Assembly (NCBI RefSeq): GCF_003721435.2
Contig: NZ_CP054586.1
Coordinates: 1-64,000, forward strand
From: Halorubrum sp. CBA1229
GTDB lineage: Archaea; Halobacteriota; Halobacteria; Halobacteriales; Haloferacaceae
Reading direction: 5' to 3'
DNA length: 64,000 bases
Part shown: positions 49,443-57,667 of the stretch, in pieces
Layout: each line of letters opens with the position of its first letter
Position numbering within the stretch: position 1 is the stretch's first letter
Notes under the pieces: model-generated
What the model was told of the DNA's origin: nothing
The model's input: the letters and a program-made list of their open reading frames with translations, nothing else
Databases searched by the model: none
Program-made: the position numbers and the translations under genes

Positions 49443-50556
49443 CGTGTGGGTCCTCCCGGCGCGAGTGGCCAATGATCGATTGGTCGCGAACGACACGCTC
49501 CGCCTCGTCGTAGTCATGTTCGCGGCCGTTCCAGAAGTCCATATTCAGGACGAACATCTCAACCGTGCTGAGTCGACGTGCGGACCACCCCGACGCCTGC
49601 TGGATGAACTCGGAGCGAACATCATTCACGCGACTGTCGAGCTTCTCGAACATCTGCGCACGACGTTCGACGTCGGTGAGGTCCTCGCGGCGGGTGACGA
49701 ACGGGTTGAACAGGAATCCGATGACCGGGAACTGGGTCAGCTTCTCGGCGGGGGTGCCCTCGTCACGGAAGCGGTCGTACACCTCTATCGGGCTGACTTC
49801 AACGCCGATGTAGTAGCGGACCTGCTGGATGCCCCGGTCACGCATCTCCTTCGGACGTGTCTCCCGGTATTCTTCGAGAAGTTCCCGGAAGATCGGGTTC
49901 TCCGTGACGTCTTCGTCAGTGAGTCGATCTTCGATGGTCTCAGTGATCTGCTCGACCGGGAAGGAACGGGTTGTGGCGTGGAGTTTGAGCTTCGAGTCCA
50001 GCTCTTTGTTGGCGAACTCTTCGCCGGCGTCCTGGAGCTGCGCCCAGTCGTCGGACATCGCGAAGTCCATGTTGGCCGGATCGATCTCGATGAACGCCTC
50101 CATCGCGCCGTCTTCACGCTGGATAGCACCAGCGCCCGGCCACGCCCGCTTGATGTTCGTGAGGTCCTGTGTCCGCTCGTCCGGCTTGAACGGCGTGTAG
50201 TTCGCGAGTCCGCCTTCGTTCCGCTCTGACTCGTTGGTACTCGTGTCGGGGTCGGCGGGCGCACTGAACGTGACCTGAGGCCGTTTGAGGTACCGATAGA
50301 CGTCTTGGGTCCACGTCCAAGCGTTCAGGTGGCTTGGTGAGACGTAGATGACGGCGACGCCAAAGCCAAGCCCACCAGCAACGAACGGGAGGGCAAGCGA
50401 CTCGATCCCGGTGAGGCCCGCGATAAACAGCCCAATAATGGGGAAGGCGATGAGCATCCCGACATCACCTTCCTCGATATTGAGATACGGGATGCGACTC
50501 TCCTCGCCGAACTGATCCATGATGCGCCGTGCGGCCGCGTCTTGATCTGCTGACAT
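49435..50556 (-). CDS. PrgI-like membrane protein with VirB4 N-terminal-like domain
   Basis: Protein of 373 aa. Residues ~33-70 form two membrane helices (VGMLIAFPIIGLFIAGL; LALPFVAGGLGFGVAVIYV) as in PrgI/VirB3. The rest resembles the substrate-facing N-terminal domain of VirB4-type proteins (MEAFIEIDPANMDFAMSDDW; VRYYIGVEVSPIEVYDRF). So VirB3-like and VirB4-N functions appear combined, upstream of the VirB4 motor. Located in the membrane at the secretion channel base. Confidence 0.8.
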   Translation of the reverse strand: MSADQDAAARRIMDQFGEESRIPYLNIEEGDVGMLIAFPIIGLFIAGLTGIESLALPFVAGGLGFGVAVIYVSPSHLNAWTWTQDVYRYLKRPQVTFSAPADPDTSTNESERNEGGLANYTPFKPDERTQDLTNIKRAWPGAGAIQREDGAMEAFIEIDPANMDFAMSDDWAQLQDAGEEFANKELDSKLKLHATTRSFPVEQITETIEDRLTDEDVTENPIFRELLEEYRETRPKEMRDRGIQQVRYYIGVEVSPIEVYDRFRDEGTPAEKLTQFPVIGFLFNPFVTRREDLTDVERRAQMFEKLDSRVNDVRSEFIQQASGWSARRLSTVEMFVLNMDFWNGREHDYDEAERVVRDQSIIGHSRREDPHDA

Positions 50557-50558
50557 TG

Positions 50559-51674
50559 TTAGTGGATTCCTCGATCAAACTCCATCCCACGGTCGTCACT
50601 CGCCGATTCCGCTGTCGCTCCACCAGGGTCATTCTCTGTTCGACGGTACGATGGCGTCCCGCCATCGTTTCCTCCATGCCCACCGCGGGCAGCCGCTTTT
50701 TGTGCGACGGCGTGGCCAGCGGCGGCTTTCGGCCCCCACCGAGCGGCGGTCGTCGCGACGCCGGCGCCACCGACGTAGGCTCCAGCGGCGACACCGCCAA
50801 CGAGTGCTGCGCCTTTCGTTGCACCGCCGACGACTTTGGCCGTCAACGGGGTCGCGTATTTGAACGTCTTCCACGTGATGTAGAGTGCGACCAGTGGGAG
50901 GGACGCAGCGACGAGATATTTGAGGAACGCTGTTCCTGGTGTGAGCGTCCCACCGGAGTAGATCAAGTCGTATCCCTTGAGAACCATCGCTGCGGGAAGC
51001 GGGAGGACAGCCAACGGGACAAACCGTTTGCAGAATCCCATTGCGATATCGGATACGACCGGAATATTTCCGTAGGCTAGTGCAAATGCAATCGGCATTC
51101 CGTACAGGTAGACATACAGCAGGATCATCCGGATGTAGAACAGCGCCTCCAACGCCCACATTGAGATTCCACCAATCACGGCGAACAATAATCCCAGCCC
51201 TGGGTTTGTGATAGATACTTCCAAGAATCCAATCATCGCCTCCGTAACCGAGGAAAGCTCCGGCATCAGGGCGATAGTGAATCCGTCAACGAGGTAGAGC
51301 GCGAGAGTCCCAATCCAGTACCACGTAATGATTAGAAAAGCACCGACCCAGGCCGTTTTCTTCGTTTTTCGGGCTTCGTAGGTACTTCCAATATTGAAGA
51401 TCCGAACCGTGTGACGGCCCTGAACGCTCATCACAAGGAGCAAGAGGGCAACTAGCATGATTTCGCCGCCGATGAGAGCATCGTGAATCGCTGGCCAGGG
51501 TGCATTGGTCGGTTCACCGAAGACAAAAGCTCCGTTCGTCTCTGGAGTAGGTGTCCCGAACATTCCCTCAGTCAGAGTTTCATACCCTGATCTGAGACCG
51601 TCCATGAACAGCCCAATGAACCACTCAACGACGCCCTTGATACCCTCAAGGACGACATCAATGAGATCGACCAT
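50559..51674 (-). CDS. VirB6/TrbL-like polytopic membrane protein
   Basis: Protein of 371 aa with about six or seven membrane segments (EIMLVALLLLVMSVQG, WVGAFLIITWYWIGTLALYL, NPGLGLLFAVIGGISMWAL, FYIRMILLYVYLYGMPIAFA, LAVLPLPAAMVLKGYDL, LVAASLPLVALYITW) and a hydrophilic Gly-rich C-terminal tail. Topology and operon position fit the VirB6 channel component. Gap of 2 bp to both neighbours. Confidence 0.78.
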   Translation of the reverse strand: MVDLIDVVLEGIKGVVEWFIGLFMDGLRSGYETLTEGMFGTPTPETNGAFVFGEPTNAPWPAIHDALIGGEIMLVALLLLVMSVQGRHTVRIFNIGSTYEARKTKKTAWVGAFLIITWYWIGTLALYLVDGFTIALMPELSSVTEAMIGFLEVSITNPGLGLLFAVIGGISMWALEALFYIRMILLYVYLYGMPIAFALAYGNIPVVSDIAMGFCKRFVPLAVLPLPAAMVLKGYDLIYSGGTLTPGTAFLKYLVAASLPLVALYITWKTFKYATPLTAKVVGGATKGAALVGGVAAGAYVGGAGVATTAARWGPKAAAGHAVAQKAAARGGHGGNDGGTPSYRRTENDPGGATAESASDDRGMEFDRGIH

Positions 51675-51676
51675 CG

Positions 51677-52513
51677 TTATACCTCAGTGATCGTGACCTC
51701 ACAATCAGTCATATCGTCGGAACCAGTGTATTGAACGTTGTAGGTGCTTGAGACCTGATTTCCACCGACCCGTGTCTCAACGATAACAGTAAACTGGCCA
51801 CTATTCCCGTCTGGGGAGCATCCCATCCCGTCCTCAGTTTCTGTACCGAACGGAAACGAACTACTGAACAGGTCGGCCGTCTCGCCGGGGGAAACTACTA
51901 CCCGGTCGGTTTCGTGCATTCCACTGCCTCTGGGGTTCTCAATTGGATTGGGAACGTCCCCGGAGAAGATTAGTTCAGTTATCGCTTCCGGACCGCTTCC
52001 TGTGTTCTCTACCGTAACGAATGCCTCGCCATTCTTGATCCGGTCTGTCTCGCTCTCACCATAGACTTCGTCCCACGGCTTATCTGGGTTATTCCGATAG
52101 AGTCCGACATCCTGTATCTGGATTTCTGGACGGAGTTCAGTCGTGGTCTCAACTACTGTCTCCTCGCCTTTCAACGCGAGTACGCGGTACTCACCGGGCG
52201 CATACGCGGTGCCGATCTCGAACGAGACCTGCTGAGCACCCGCGGCTACGTCACGTTTCCCGAATAACTCGCCGTTCGGTTGGATGAGGTTGACCTGGTC
52301 GACGTCGGCCTCTTCGGAGAGTTCGACGACGAGTGCTGTTCCCTCAATAGTGATACGCGTGAGTGGACCTTTGCCATCTGGAGAGGTCGTTCCGTCACCA
52401 GGCGTCCCAGAACCGCCATTGTCGTTCAGACAGCCAGCGACGCTCATGAGGGCAGCACCTGCGACTGTTCGGAGGGCGGTTCGCCGACTGATGTGTGGGT
52501 GGTTTCTAGTCAT
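51677..52513 (-). CDS. Tat-exported lipoprotein of secretion operon
   Basis: Protein of 278 aa starting MTRNHPHISRRTALRTVAGA. The twin-arginine motif SRRTALR, hydrophobic stretch and lipobox SVAGC predict a Tat-dependent lipoprotein. The mature part is beta-rich (VEVTSTAE-like strands: ITIEGTALVVELSEEADVDQ; GEYRVLALKGEETVVETTTE) and resembles Ig/CARDB-type domains, with two Cys near GMGCSPDG and MTDCEV. Likely an outer-face component of the transfer apparatus. Confidence 0.8.
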   Translation of the reverse strand: MTRNHPHISRRTALRTVAGAALMSVAGCLNDNGGSGTPGDGTTSPDGKGPLTRITIEGTALVVELSEEADVDQVNLIQPNGELFGKRDVAAGAQQVSFEIGTAYAPGEYRVLALKGEETVVETTTELRPEIQIQDVGLYRNNPDKPWDEVYGESETDRIKNGEAFVTVENTGSGPEAITELIFSGDVPNPIENPRGSGMHETDRVVVSPGETADLFSSSFPFGTETEDGMGCSPDGNSGQFTVIVETRVGGNQVSSTYNVQYTGSDDMTDCEVTITEV

Positions 52514-52515
52514 GA

Positions 52516-54252
52516 CTACGGGTTCCGTTGGAAGATGTCTTCTGGACCGAGCATTCGGAGAAGTCGCTTGCCAGCGTAGAACATCACAACAAACGGGATG
52601 AGCTGCCAGCCGACCTCGAAAATGAACGCGAACCAACCGTCGATGGTGCCGAGCGGGTGCCAGCGAGCAGTTGCCGTCGCACTCACATATGCGGGGTCGT
52701 GCCCGAGCCACGAACCCGGATGGTACCGAGCCGTGTAGATACCCGGCTCGTCGATCGTCACGATCGCCACCCCAGAGGCGTTGGTCTCGACACGTTGCTC
52801 CGCGATGGTGATGTACCCGTTGCGAGTGTTCCCACCGATTGGATATCGTCGGTCGGGATCGCTGAGCACGATTGGTGCGCCGGTCTCGTTATCCCGGAGC
52901 TCGATGCGGAGTGTGGCCTGACTTTCGTTCTGCTGGAGCACCTCAACAGTCAGATTACTGCGCCGGAGCTGCCGCTCAGAGCCAGCGTCAGGTGCCACAA
53001 TCGAGGCGTTCACGCCCCGTACGATCCCCGCTACCTGGAGCGCGTTGCGGTCGACGTTCTCCGCGCGAACCGCAACACTGTACGTCGTCGTGTACGACTG
53101 GTTGACGATGTCGATGTTGATGTTCTCACCGAGCGTTCCGTCCGGAGACGGTCGGTCAGTGCCCCAGGTGTCGATGATCTCTGGGCCATCGCGAACTGGT
53201 TCAGCACGCGGGCCGATTCGCGATGGATATGCATGGACGTACACGGGAATTGCGTCAGACTCGACGGTGGCGCTGTCGGTCCGGTTCGACCTGACGAGGG
53301 TATCCCAATTGGAGTTCCGAGCGGTGTAGAACCGCCAAACGCCACGCACTCGTGCGTTTCCATTCTCCGTCAGCGTGTACCCCTGCCACGGTCGAGACTG
53401 GAAGATAGCCACACCGGCGTCACCATTGGGATACTCGGCGTAGTAGGGGTACGCCGAGAGGTCGTAGATCTCGACGGCAATCGAGTCCGAGACGTTGAGC
53501 GACTCGGTACGATACGTGACCTCGACATCGGTCTCGTCGCCTCGGTCGATTCGCGTGGTCTTCTTCAACCGGACGCTGATCTCGGCTTCGAGCGTGAGGT
53601 TTGCACTCCAGTCATCCTCGATCTGGTAATCAAGGGCCGGCGTGTGCGAGCCGTCGCTCTCGACGATGGTTTCGCCGTCCTTCTGCAATCGAACCTCCTC
53701 GACCTCGTTGCTCGCGAGCGACCACTCGATCGTCGTGTTCCCTGAAGAGCTTCCGTTCGGGACGCGAACACGATAGTCAACGAACCCCCGCATCGTGCCG
53801 TTCGGTGCGATATAGAGCGGTGTTTCACCCGACTCCAAGTGACCTCGCGTCGACGGCTGCACTGCGAATACCGTGGCGTGGGCGTCCTCGATGAACACCC
53901 CGTTTTCGAGCGATGCGTGGCGCGGATGCACGGACGTATCCGACCCACCGGCTTCGAGATCAGCGAAATCGTTTCGCGTCCACGTTGCAGCTGTCGCCGG
54001 CGGGCGCGTGAACGTGATGTCCGTCCCGTTTGCGAGTTGGTGCATCGCGGTTCGGCTCTCGCCGTAGCGCTGCTGGTACTCCTCCTGGCTGATGTAGTTG
54101 TCCGCGTCGCGAGACCACAGCGTCGCTGATTCATTCTCAGTGAGCCCATTCCCCTCCGTGCCTGGCCGTGGCGGGCTTGCAGTGACGAGACCCGTGACTA
54201 GGCTCGTCACGAACAGGGCGGCCATTAGCACGGAGAGCTCTCGTTGTGTCAT
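52516..54252 (-). CDS. Large secreted membrane-anchored protein of secretion operon
   Basis: Protein of 578 aa with an N-terminal signal peptide (MTQRELSVLMAALFVTSLVT) and a C-terminal membrane helix (FIFEVGWQLIPFVVMFYAGK). The long extracellular part contains beta-rich repeats, an Ig-like region (SGVAIVTIDEPGIYTARYHP) and many Asn/Thr glycosylation-type sites. It probably exposes an adhesin or channel part outside the cell for mating-pair contact. No family recognised. Confidence 0.75.
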   Translation of the reverse strand: MTQRELSVLMAALFVTSLVTGLVTASPPRPGTEGNGLTENESATLWSRDADNYISQEEYQQRYGESRTAMHQLANGTDITFTRPPATAATWTRNDFADLEAGGSDTSVHPRHASLENGVFIEDAHATVFAVQPSTRGHLESGETPLYIAPNGTMRGFVDYRVRVPNGSSSGNTTIEWSLASNEVEEVRLQKDGETIVESDGSHTPALDYQIEDDWSANLTLEAEISVRLKKTTRIDRGDETDVEVTYRTESLNVSDSIAVEIYDLSAYPYYAEYPNGDAGVAIFQSRPWQGYTLTENGNARVRGVWRFYTARNSNWDTLVRSNRTDSATVESDAIPVYVHAYPSRIGPRAEPVRDGPEIIDTWGTDRPSPDGTLGENINIDIVNQSYTTTYSVAVRAENVDRNALQVAGIVRGVNASIVAPDAGSERQLRRSNLTVEVLQQNESQATLRIELRDNETGAPIVLSDPDRRYPIGGNTRNGYITIAEQRVETNASGVAIVTIDEPGIYTARYHPGSWLGHDPAYVSATATARWHPLGTIDGWFAFIFEVGWQLIPFVVMFYAGKRLLRMLGPEDIFQRNP

Positions 54253-54280
54253 GGGGGCTCGCGACGGGGGTGGTAGTCGC

Positions 54281-54703
54281 CTACCAGGGGGCGAGGTCGA
54301 CGCACTGCGCCAACGGGAGGTTCATCATCGACCCAGCGACGGTGTAGAGTGGCCCGAGGGCGACGAGGACGACCGCGGACTTCATCGCCGACCGTTTGTG
54401 CCGCTTGAGGCCCTTCTTCTGCTCGGGCGTGATCGTGAACATCTCGATAAGGGAGTCAGCCTGCCACACGACTGCGAGGCCGACAATGCCCAGCGCCGTG
54501 GTAAGCTGGAAGAAGCCCTCGATCATGCTGGGAAGGTTGTCCGCACTACAGACGGCATTCGTCTGTGCGGCGGCGGGTTCCACAGCGAACAGGCTCAGGG
54601 CGACGACGATGAACATAGCTTGCCTGGGAAGCCTACTCGATGCCGTGGACTGGCTGTCGGCGCGATTCGAAGCCGTCTCGGAGGGCGTATTGTCCTGTGA
54701 CAT
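54281..54703 (-). CDS. VirB2/TrbC-like pilin or small channel subunit
   Basis: Protein of 140 aa with a signal-like helix (AMFIVVALSLFAVEPAAAQT), then two further membrane segments (FFQLTTALGIVGLAVVWQAD and AVVLVALGPLYTVAGSMM) and a basic loop (TPEQKKGLKRHKRSAMKSA). The signal peptide ending AAA-Q and two-helix mature form match VirB2/TrbC pilins. Two Cys (AVCSADN, AQCVDLA) could form a disulfide outside. Gap of 6 bp from the upstream small gene. Confidence 0.75.
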   Translation of the reverse strand: MSQDNTPSETASNRADSQSTASSRLPRQAMFIVVALSLFAVEPAAAQTNAVCSADNLPSMIEGFFQLTTALGIVGLAVVWQADSLIEMFTITPEQKKGLKRHKRSAMKSAVVLVALGPLYTVAGSMMNLPLAQCVDLAPW

Positions 54704-54709
54704 AGCGGG

Positions 54710-54958
54710 TTACTCCTCTGCGTCGTCGACGAGTGCTTTCAGATCAGCGTAGCGGTTGGTCTCCTCGACGATCTCGTCTTTCGTGTAGCCCTGTTCGCGG
54801 GCCCGTTCGAAGAGATCTCGAAGCTCGTCGGGGTCGACGTCGCGAAGCTCCATCTCATCTCGGAGGGCGCGGCGATAGAGGGCGGACCCGTTGATATGGC
54901 TGTTCCACGTCAGGTACAGATCATCGATGTCTTCGATGGTGACTGCCCGTGTGATCAT
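54710..54958 (-). CDS. Small acidic protein, first gene of secretion operon
   Basis: Protein of 82 aa starting MITRAVTIEDIDDLYLTWNS; the start follows a longer frame whose first codons lie in the leader. The C-terminal half is helical (RDLFERAREQGYTKDEIVEE). No motif known. It precedes the pilin-like gene by 6 bp and inverted-repeat copy 7 lies 148 bp upstream, which makes it the probable first gene of the operon. Confidence 0.7.
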   Translation of the reverse strand: MITRAVTIEDIDDLYLTWNSHINGSALYRRALRDEMELRDVDPDELRDLFERAREQGYTKDEIVEETNRYADLKALVDDAEE

Positions 54959-55161
54959 ATGTGCGGGGTGGGTATGCACCGGTTGAGCCCCGGTCCATGG
55001 TGGTGCGATAGCTAGAAGATCGGTATATGCTTTCTGGCCACCAACTGGCGCAAAAATCTAAAGTAAATTATAACCGGAGAGTTCGTTCACCTCGCAAAGG
55101 TACCGTTAACCAACAATAGGGTTAGATTCCGTTGACTGTTGGTTAAGACTGAAATCGCGCT
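54959..55161. other. Secretion operon promoter region
   Basis: Gap of 200 bp without a gene. It contains inverted-repeat copy 7, an AT-rich tract (AAAATCTAAAGTAAATTATA, about 55051-55070) suited to a TATA box, and a weak stem CCGG-CCGG near the ATG. Confidence 0.6.
55106..55146. promoter_or_regulatory. TTAACCAACA inverted repeat, copy 7
   Basis: TTAACCAACA at 55106-55115 and TGTTGGTTAA at 55137-55146, spacer 21 bp. Lies upstream of the secretion operon and 15 bp from the end of xseB. Confidence 0.85.
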
Positions 55162-55344
55162 CTACTCGAGTTCCACGACCTCTCCACGCCCGTTGTCGAG
55201 GGTTTCTCGCACCTCGGCCAAGAGTTCCTGACCTTCCTCGTGGAGCCTTGTCCCTTCATCGAGGGCACACTCGTCCGCATCGAGCTGCTCAATAATTTCT
55301 TCGACACGGGCCAGCCGATCGTGGATCTCTTGGTCGTTTGCCAC
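55162..55344 (-). CDS. xseB: Exodeoxyribonuclease VII small subunit
   Basis: Protein of 60 aa starting GTG 55344 (VANDQEIHDRLARVEEIIEQ), with the XseB helical hairpin (L.eG..L.eegq.LL.. pattern in ALDEGTRLHEEGQELLAEVR). GTG is chosen because it follows the xseA stop by 2 bp; a longer frame would overlap xseA. XseB binds XseA in the ssDNA exonuclease. Confidence 0.8.
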   Translation of the reverse strand: MANDQEIHDRLARVEEIIEQLDADECALDEGTRLHEEGQELLAEVRETLDNGRGEVVELE

Positions 55345-55346
55345 GC

Positions 55347-56399
55347 TTAGATCACCCCCAACCAAAGCCCAGTGATGGCCAACAACAGCAACAGCAGCAC
55401 AGCGATTGCGGCCTTGTAGTAGACCGGCGGGAGCCCCTCGGATGCGGCCGCCTCGTCGACTGCTTCGGCAAGTTCCCGTTCATGTTCATGCTCTTGCTGG
55501 AAGGTTTCGTACGCGGCGTCGAGTTGCTGTGCCAGCGGCTTGACTTCGCCCGCGAAGAACTCCTCGCGGGAATTCACGATATACTCGCCAGCGGCCGTCG
55601 GCGTGATCGTTGCCACATCCGCTACCTGATCTGCGATGAGCCGGTCATCGGTGTGCCCAATCGCGGTGACCACCGGGGTATTGGCGGTGAAAATCGCCTC
55701 CGCGACCCGCTCGGTGTTGAACGCCTGGAGGTTCGAATCACTCCCACCGCCGCGGCCGACGATGATCGAGTCGACCTCCTCGGAGCGGTCCAGATGGTGG
55801 ATGCCGTTCGCGATGGATGTGGGCGCCTCCGACCCTTGGACGGTGGCGTCCTTCACCAGGATGTCGACGGTAGGGTCCTGTTCGTGGATCGCGTTCTGGA
55901 TGTCATAGCGGGCATCGCCACGGAGGGAGGTTACGACACCGACCCGCTGTGGGAACGCTGGCGGGCGCTGTTTCTGCTCGTCGTCGAACCAACCACGTTC
56001 TTCGAGTTCGCTTCGCAATCGTTCAACAGCAGCTGCTTGGTCGCCGTCGCCGACGACGATGACTTCCCACGGCTTGAGGTCGATTTTCCCGCCCTCTGTC
56101 CAGTAGTCGATATCGCCTTCGAGGATGACCTCCGTCCCGTCCTCGAGGTCAGCGTCCATCTTCTGATAGCGGTTCGCCCAGATCATACAGGGGAGCTCGG
56201 CGTCGCCGTCGGTCAGGGTGAAATAGAGGGCGGTACTGTTCTGGTGGAGATCCGTGACCTCGCCAATACAGCGGACGCCGTTGAGGGCAGGCGTGTCCTG
56301 GACGACCGACGCGATCTGGTCGTTCAGCTGTGACACACTAAGAACCTCTCCTGTATCGGGTCCAGTTGCCTGCCGTTCTGTATCCGGTGCGTCCGCCAT
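55347..56399 (-). CDS. xseA: Exodeoxyribonuclease VII large subunit with C-terminal membrane helix
   Basis: Protein of 350 aa. N-terminal OB fold (LSVSQLNDQIASVVQDTPAL...IGEVTDLHQNSTALYFTLTD) and catalytic domain with PQRVGVVTSLRGDARYDIQN, SIIVGRGGGSDSNLQAFNTE and VVTAIGHTDDRLIADQVADV. It is shorter than bacterial XseA (about 450 aa), lacking most of the coiled coil, and ends in a membrane helix (AAIAVLLLLLLAITGLWLGV). Degrades single-stranded DNA into oligonucleotides; membrane anchoring would place it near the transfer channel. Confidence 0.9.
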   Translation of the reverse strand: MADAPDTERQATGPDTGEVLSVSQLNDQIASVVQDTPALNGVRCIGEVTDLHQNSTALYFTLTDGDAELPCMIWANRYQKMDADLEDGTEVILEGDIDYWTEGGKIDLKPWEVIVVGDGDQAAAVERLRSELEERGWFDDEQKQRPPAFPQRVGVVTSLRGDARYDIQNAIHEQDPTVDILVKDATVQGSEAPTSIANGIHHLDRSEEVDSIIVGRGGGSDSNLQAFNTERVAEAIFTANTPVVTAIGHTDDRLIADQVADVATITPTAAGEYIVNSREEFFAGEVKPLAQQLDAAYETFQQEHEHERELAEAVDEAAASEGLPPVYYKAAIAVLLLLLLAITGLWLGVI

Positions 56400-56474
56400 C
56401 TTCGTTTACTAACGTCTGAACAGGAACCTCAAAAAGCTACGTTCGAGTGATGGGGTTGGCTGTGTTACACAGGC

Positions 56475-56642
56475 CTACAGGTCGCGGGGCTGGACCGTCT
56501 TTCGGTCGTTGGCCTCGGCACGCTTTGCGGCGTCGTCGAGCAGTTCGGCGACCTCTTCGTTGAGAGCGTCGTAGAAATCCGCCGAGACGTTGTGGTCCGA
56601 GAGTCCGTCCTTCACGGCTGCTTTGACGATTAGGTCAGACAT
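56475..56642 (-). CDS. Small histone-fold protein (DUF1931-like)
   Basis: Short gene encoding 55 aa, from ATG 56642 to stop 56475: MSDLIVKAAVKDGLSDHNVS then ADFYDALNEEVAELLDDAAK and RAEANDRKTVQPRDL. The pattern, with the ending R-K-T-V-Q-P-R-D, matches archaeal histone-fold DUF1931/one-domain proteins. May bind DNA or act in transcription. Separate from xseA by 75 bp. Confidence 0.8.
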   Translation of the reverse strand: MSDLIVKAAVKDGLSDHNVSADFYDALNEEVAELLDDAAKRAEANDRKTVQPRDL

Positions 56643-56828
56643 TCCATCGCTGACTTCTCTCGTCTATATTATAAAGGTTCGAATTTTCGATTTGCCATTT
56701 TGAGCGTCAGTGAGTTACACAACAGGAAGATACGGAAAATCAATGTGCCAGTGTTGACCGTTGCGATAACCGGACCCATCTCAGAATCACGCCCACAGCT
56801 GGCAACATCAGAAACCACCCCGTGGCAA

Positions 56829-56851
56829 ACTATAAACTTAGCCCCATCTAA
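56829..56851 (+). promoter_or_regulatory. TATA box overlapping a DtxR/MntR box
   Basis: TATAAACT at 56831-56838 runs into TTAGCCCCATCTAA (56838-56851), which fits TTAGA-N4-TCTAA with one mismatch. It is just upstream of ATG 56862, so the regulator would block the promoter of its own gene. Confidence 0.7.
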
Positions 56852-56861
56852 TTTCGCTCTA

Positions 56862-57539
56862 ATGCTGAGCGCCATCATGGAGGACTATCTCAAAGCGATC
56901 TATTACCTCCAAGACGAAACGGATGAACGGGTGCGGACCTCGACACTCGCTGAGCATATGGACGTAGAACAACCCTCAGTCACCAGTATGGTGAAAAAAT
57001 TGGCCGAGCGCGATTTTGTTCATTACGAACCTTACAAGGGCGTTGTACTCACAGACACTGGAATTCCTATTGCTCTCGAAATTATTCGCCATCATCGGCT
57101 CTTAGAACGATACCTGACGGAGCGCCTCGAGTATGATTGGGCCGAAGTACACGACGAAGCAGATCGCCTCGAACACCATATCAGCAATCAATTCGCTGAT
57201 AGAATTGCAGAGCAGTTAGGGAATCCGGCAGTTGACCCGCATGGCGACCCGATTCCCACGGCGGACCTGGACGTTTCACCGTTACAATCCGGTGAAACAC
57301 TCGCTGATCAGCAGGTCGGCGACAAGGTTCGAATCGAACGGGTGCCAGACAATGACCCAGATCTACTCCGGTACCTGTCTGAACACGAGATTACCCCAAC
57401 AACTGTAGTCGAAATTGTTGAGACCACCTCATTTGGGATGGTGACGCTTGTTCCCGATGGCACCGACGAACGAGTTGCACTCCCAGAGGAAGTGGCCCGA
57501 TCCATAACCGCTCAAACGCTCGCGGGGTCTTCAAACTAA
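56862..57539 (+). CDS. DtxR/MntR-family metal-dependent repressor
   Basis: Protein of 225 aa starting MLSAIMEDYLKAIYYLQDET. N-terminal wHTH (TSTLAEHMDVEQPSVTSMVK), dimerisation domain with metal ligands in IIRHHRLLERYLTERLEYDW and HDEADRLEHHIS, and C-terminal FeoA/SH3-like domain (VRIERVPDNDPDLLRYLSEH). It senses Mn(II) or Fe(II). ATG 56862 lies right after its own operator. Paralogue of 61534-62238. Confidence 0.93.
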   Translation: MLSAIMEDYLKAIYYLQDETDERVRTSTLAEHMDVEQPSVTSMVKKLAERDFVHYEPYKGVVLTDTGIPIALEIIRHHRLLERYLTERLEYDWAEVHDEADRLEHHISNQFADRIAEQLGNPAVDPHGDPIPTADLDVSPLQSGETLADQQVGDKVRIERVPDNDPDLLRYLSEHEITPTTVVEIVETTSFGMVTLVPDGTDERVALPEEVARSITAQTLAGSSN

Positions 57540-57571
57540 ACTGATGAGTCTCCAGTAGCGAGGCCATTAGT

Positions 57572-57602
57572 TTAGACACAATCTAATTTTAGATGCGTCT
57601 AA
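57572..57602. promoter_or_regulatory. Two DtxR/MntR boxes upstream of multicopper oxidase
   Basis: TTAGACACAATCTAA at 57572-57586 and TTAGATGCGTCTAA at 57589-57602, almost adjacent, 66 bp before ATG 57668. Confidence 0.75.
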
Positions 57603-57667
57603 TTTATGTATTGGGTGGGACAATGAGTGTGTATGGGTATGCGAAGGCCTGACCAGCGGAGGAAATC

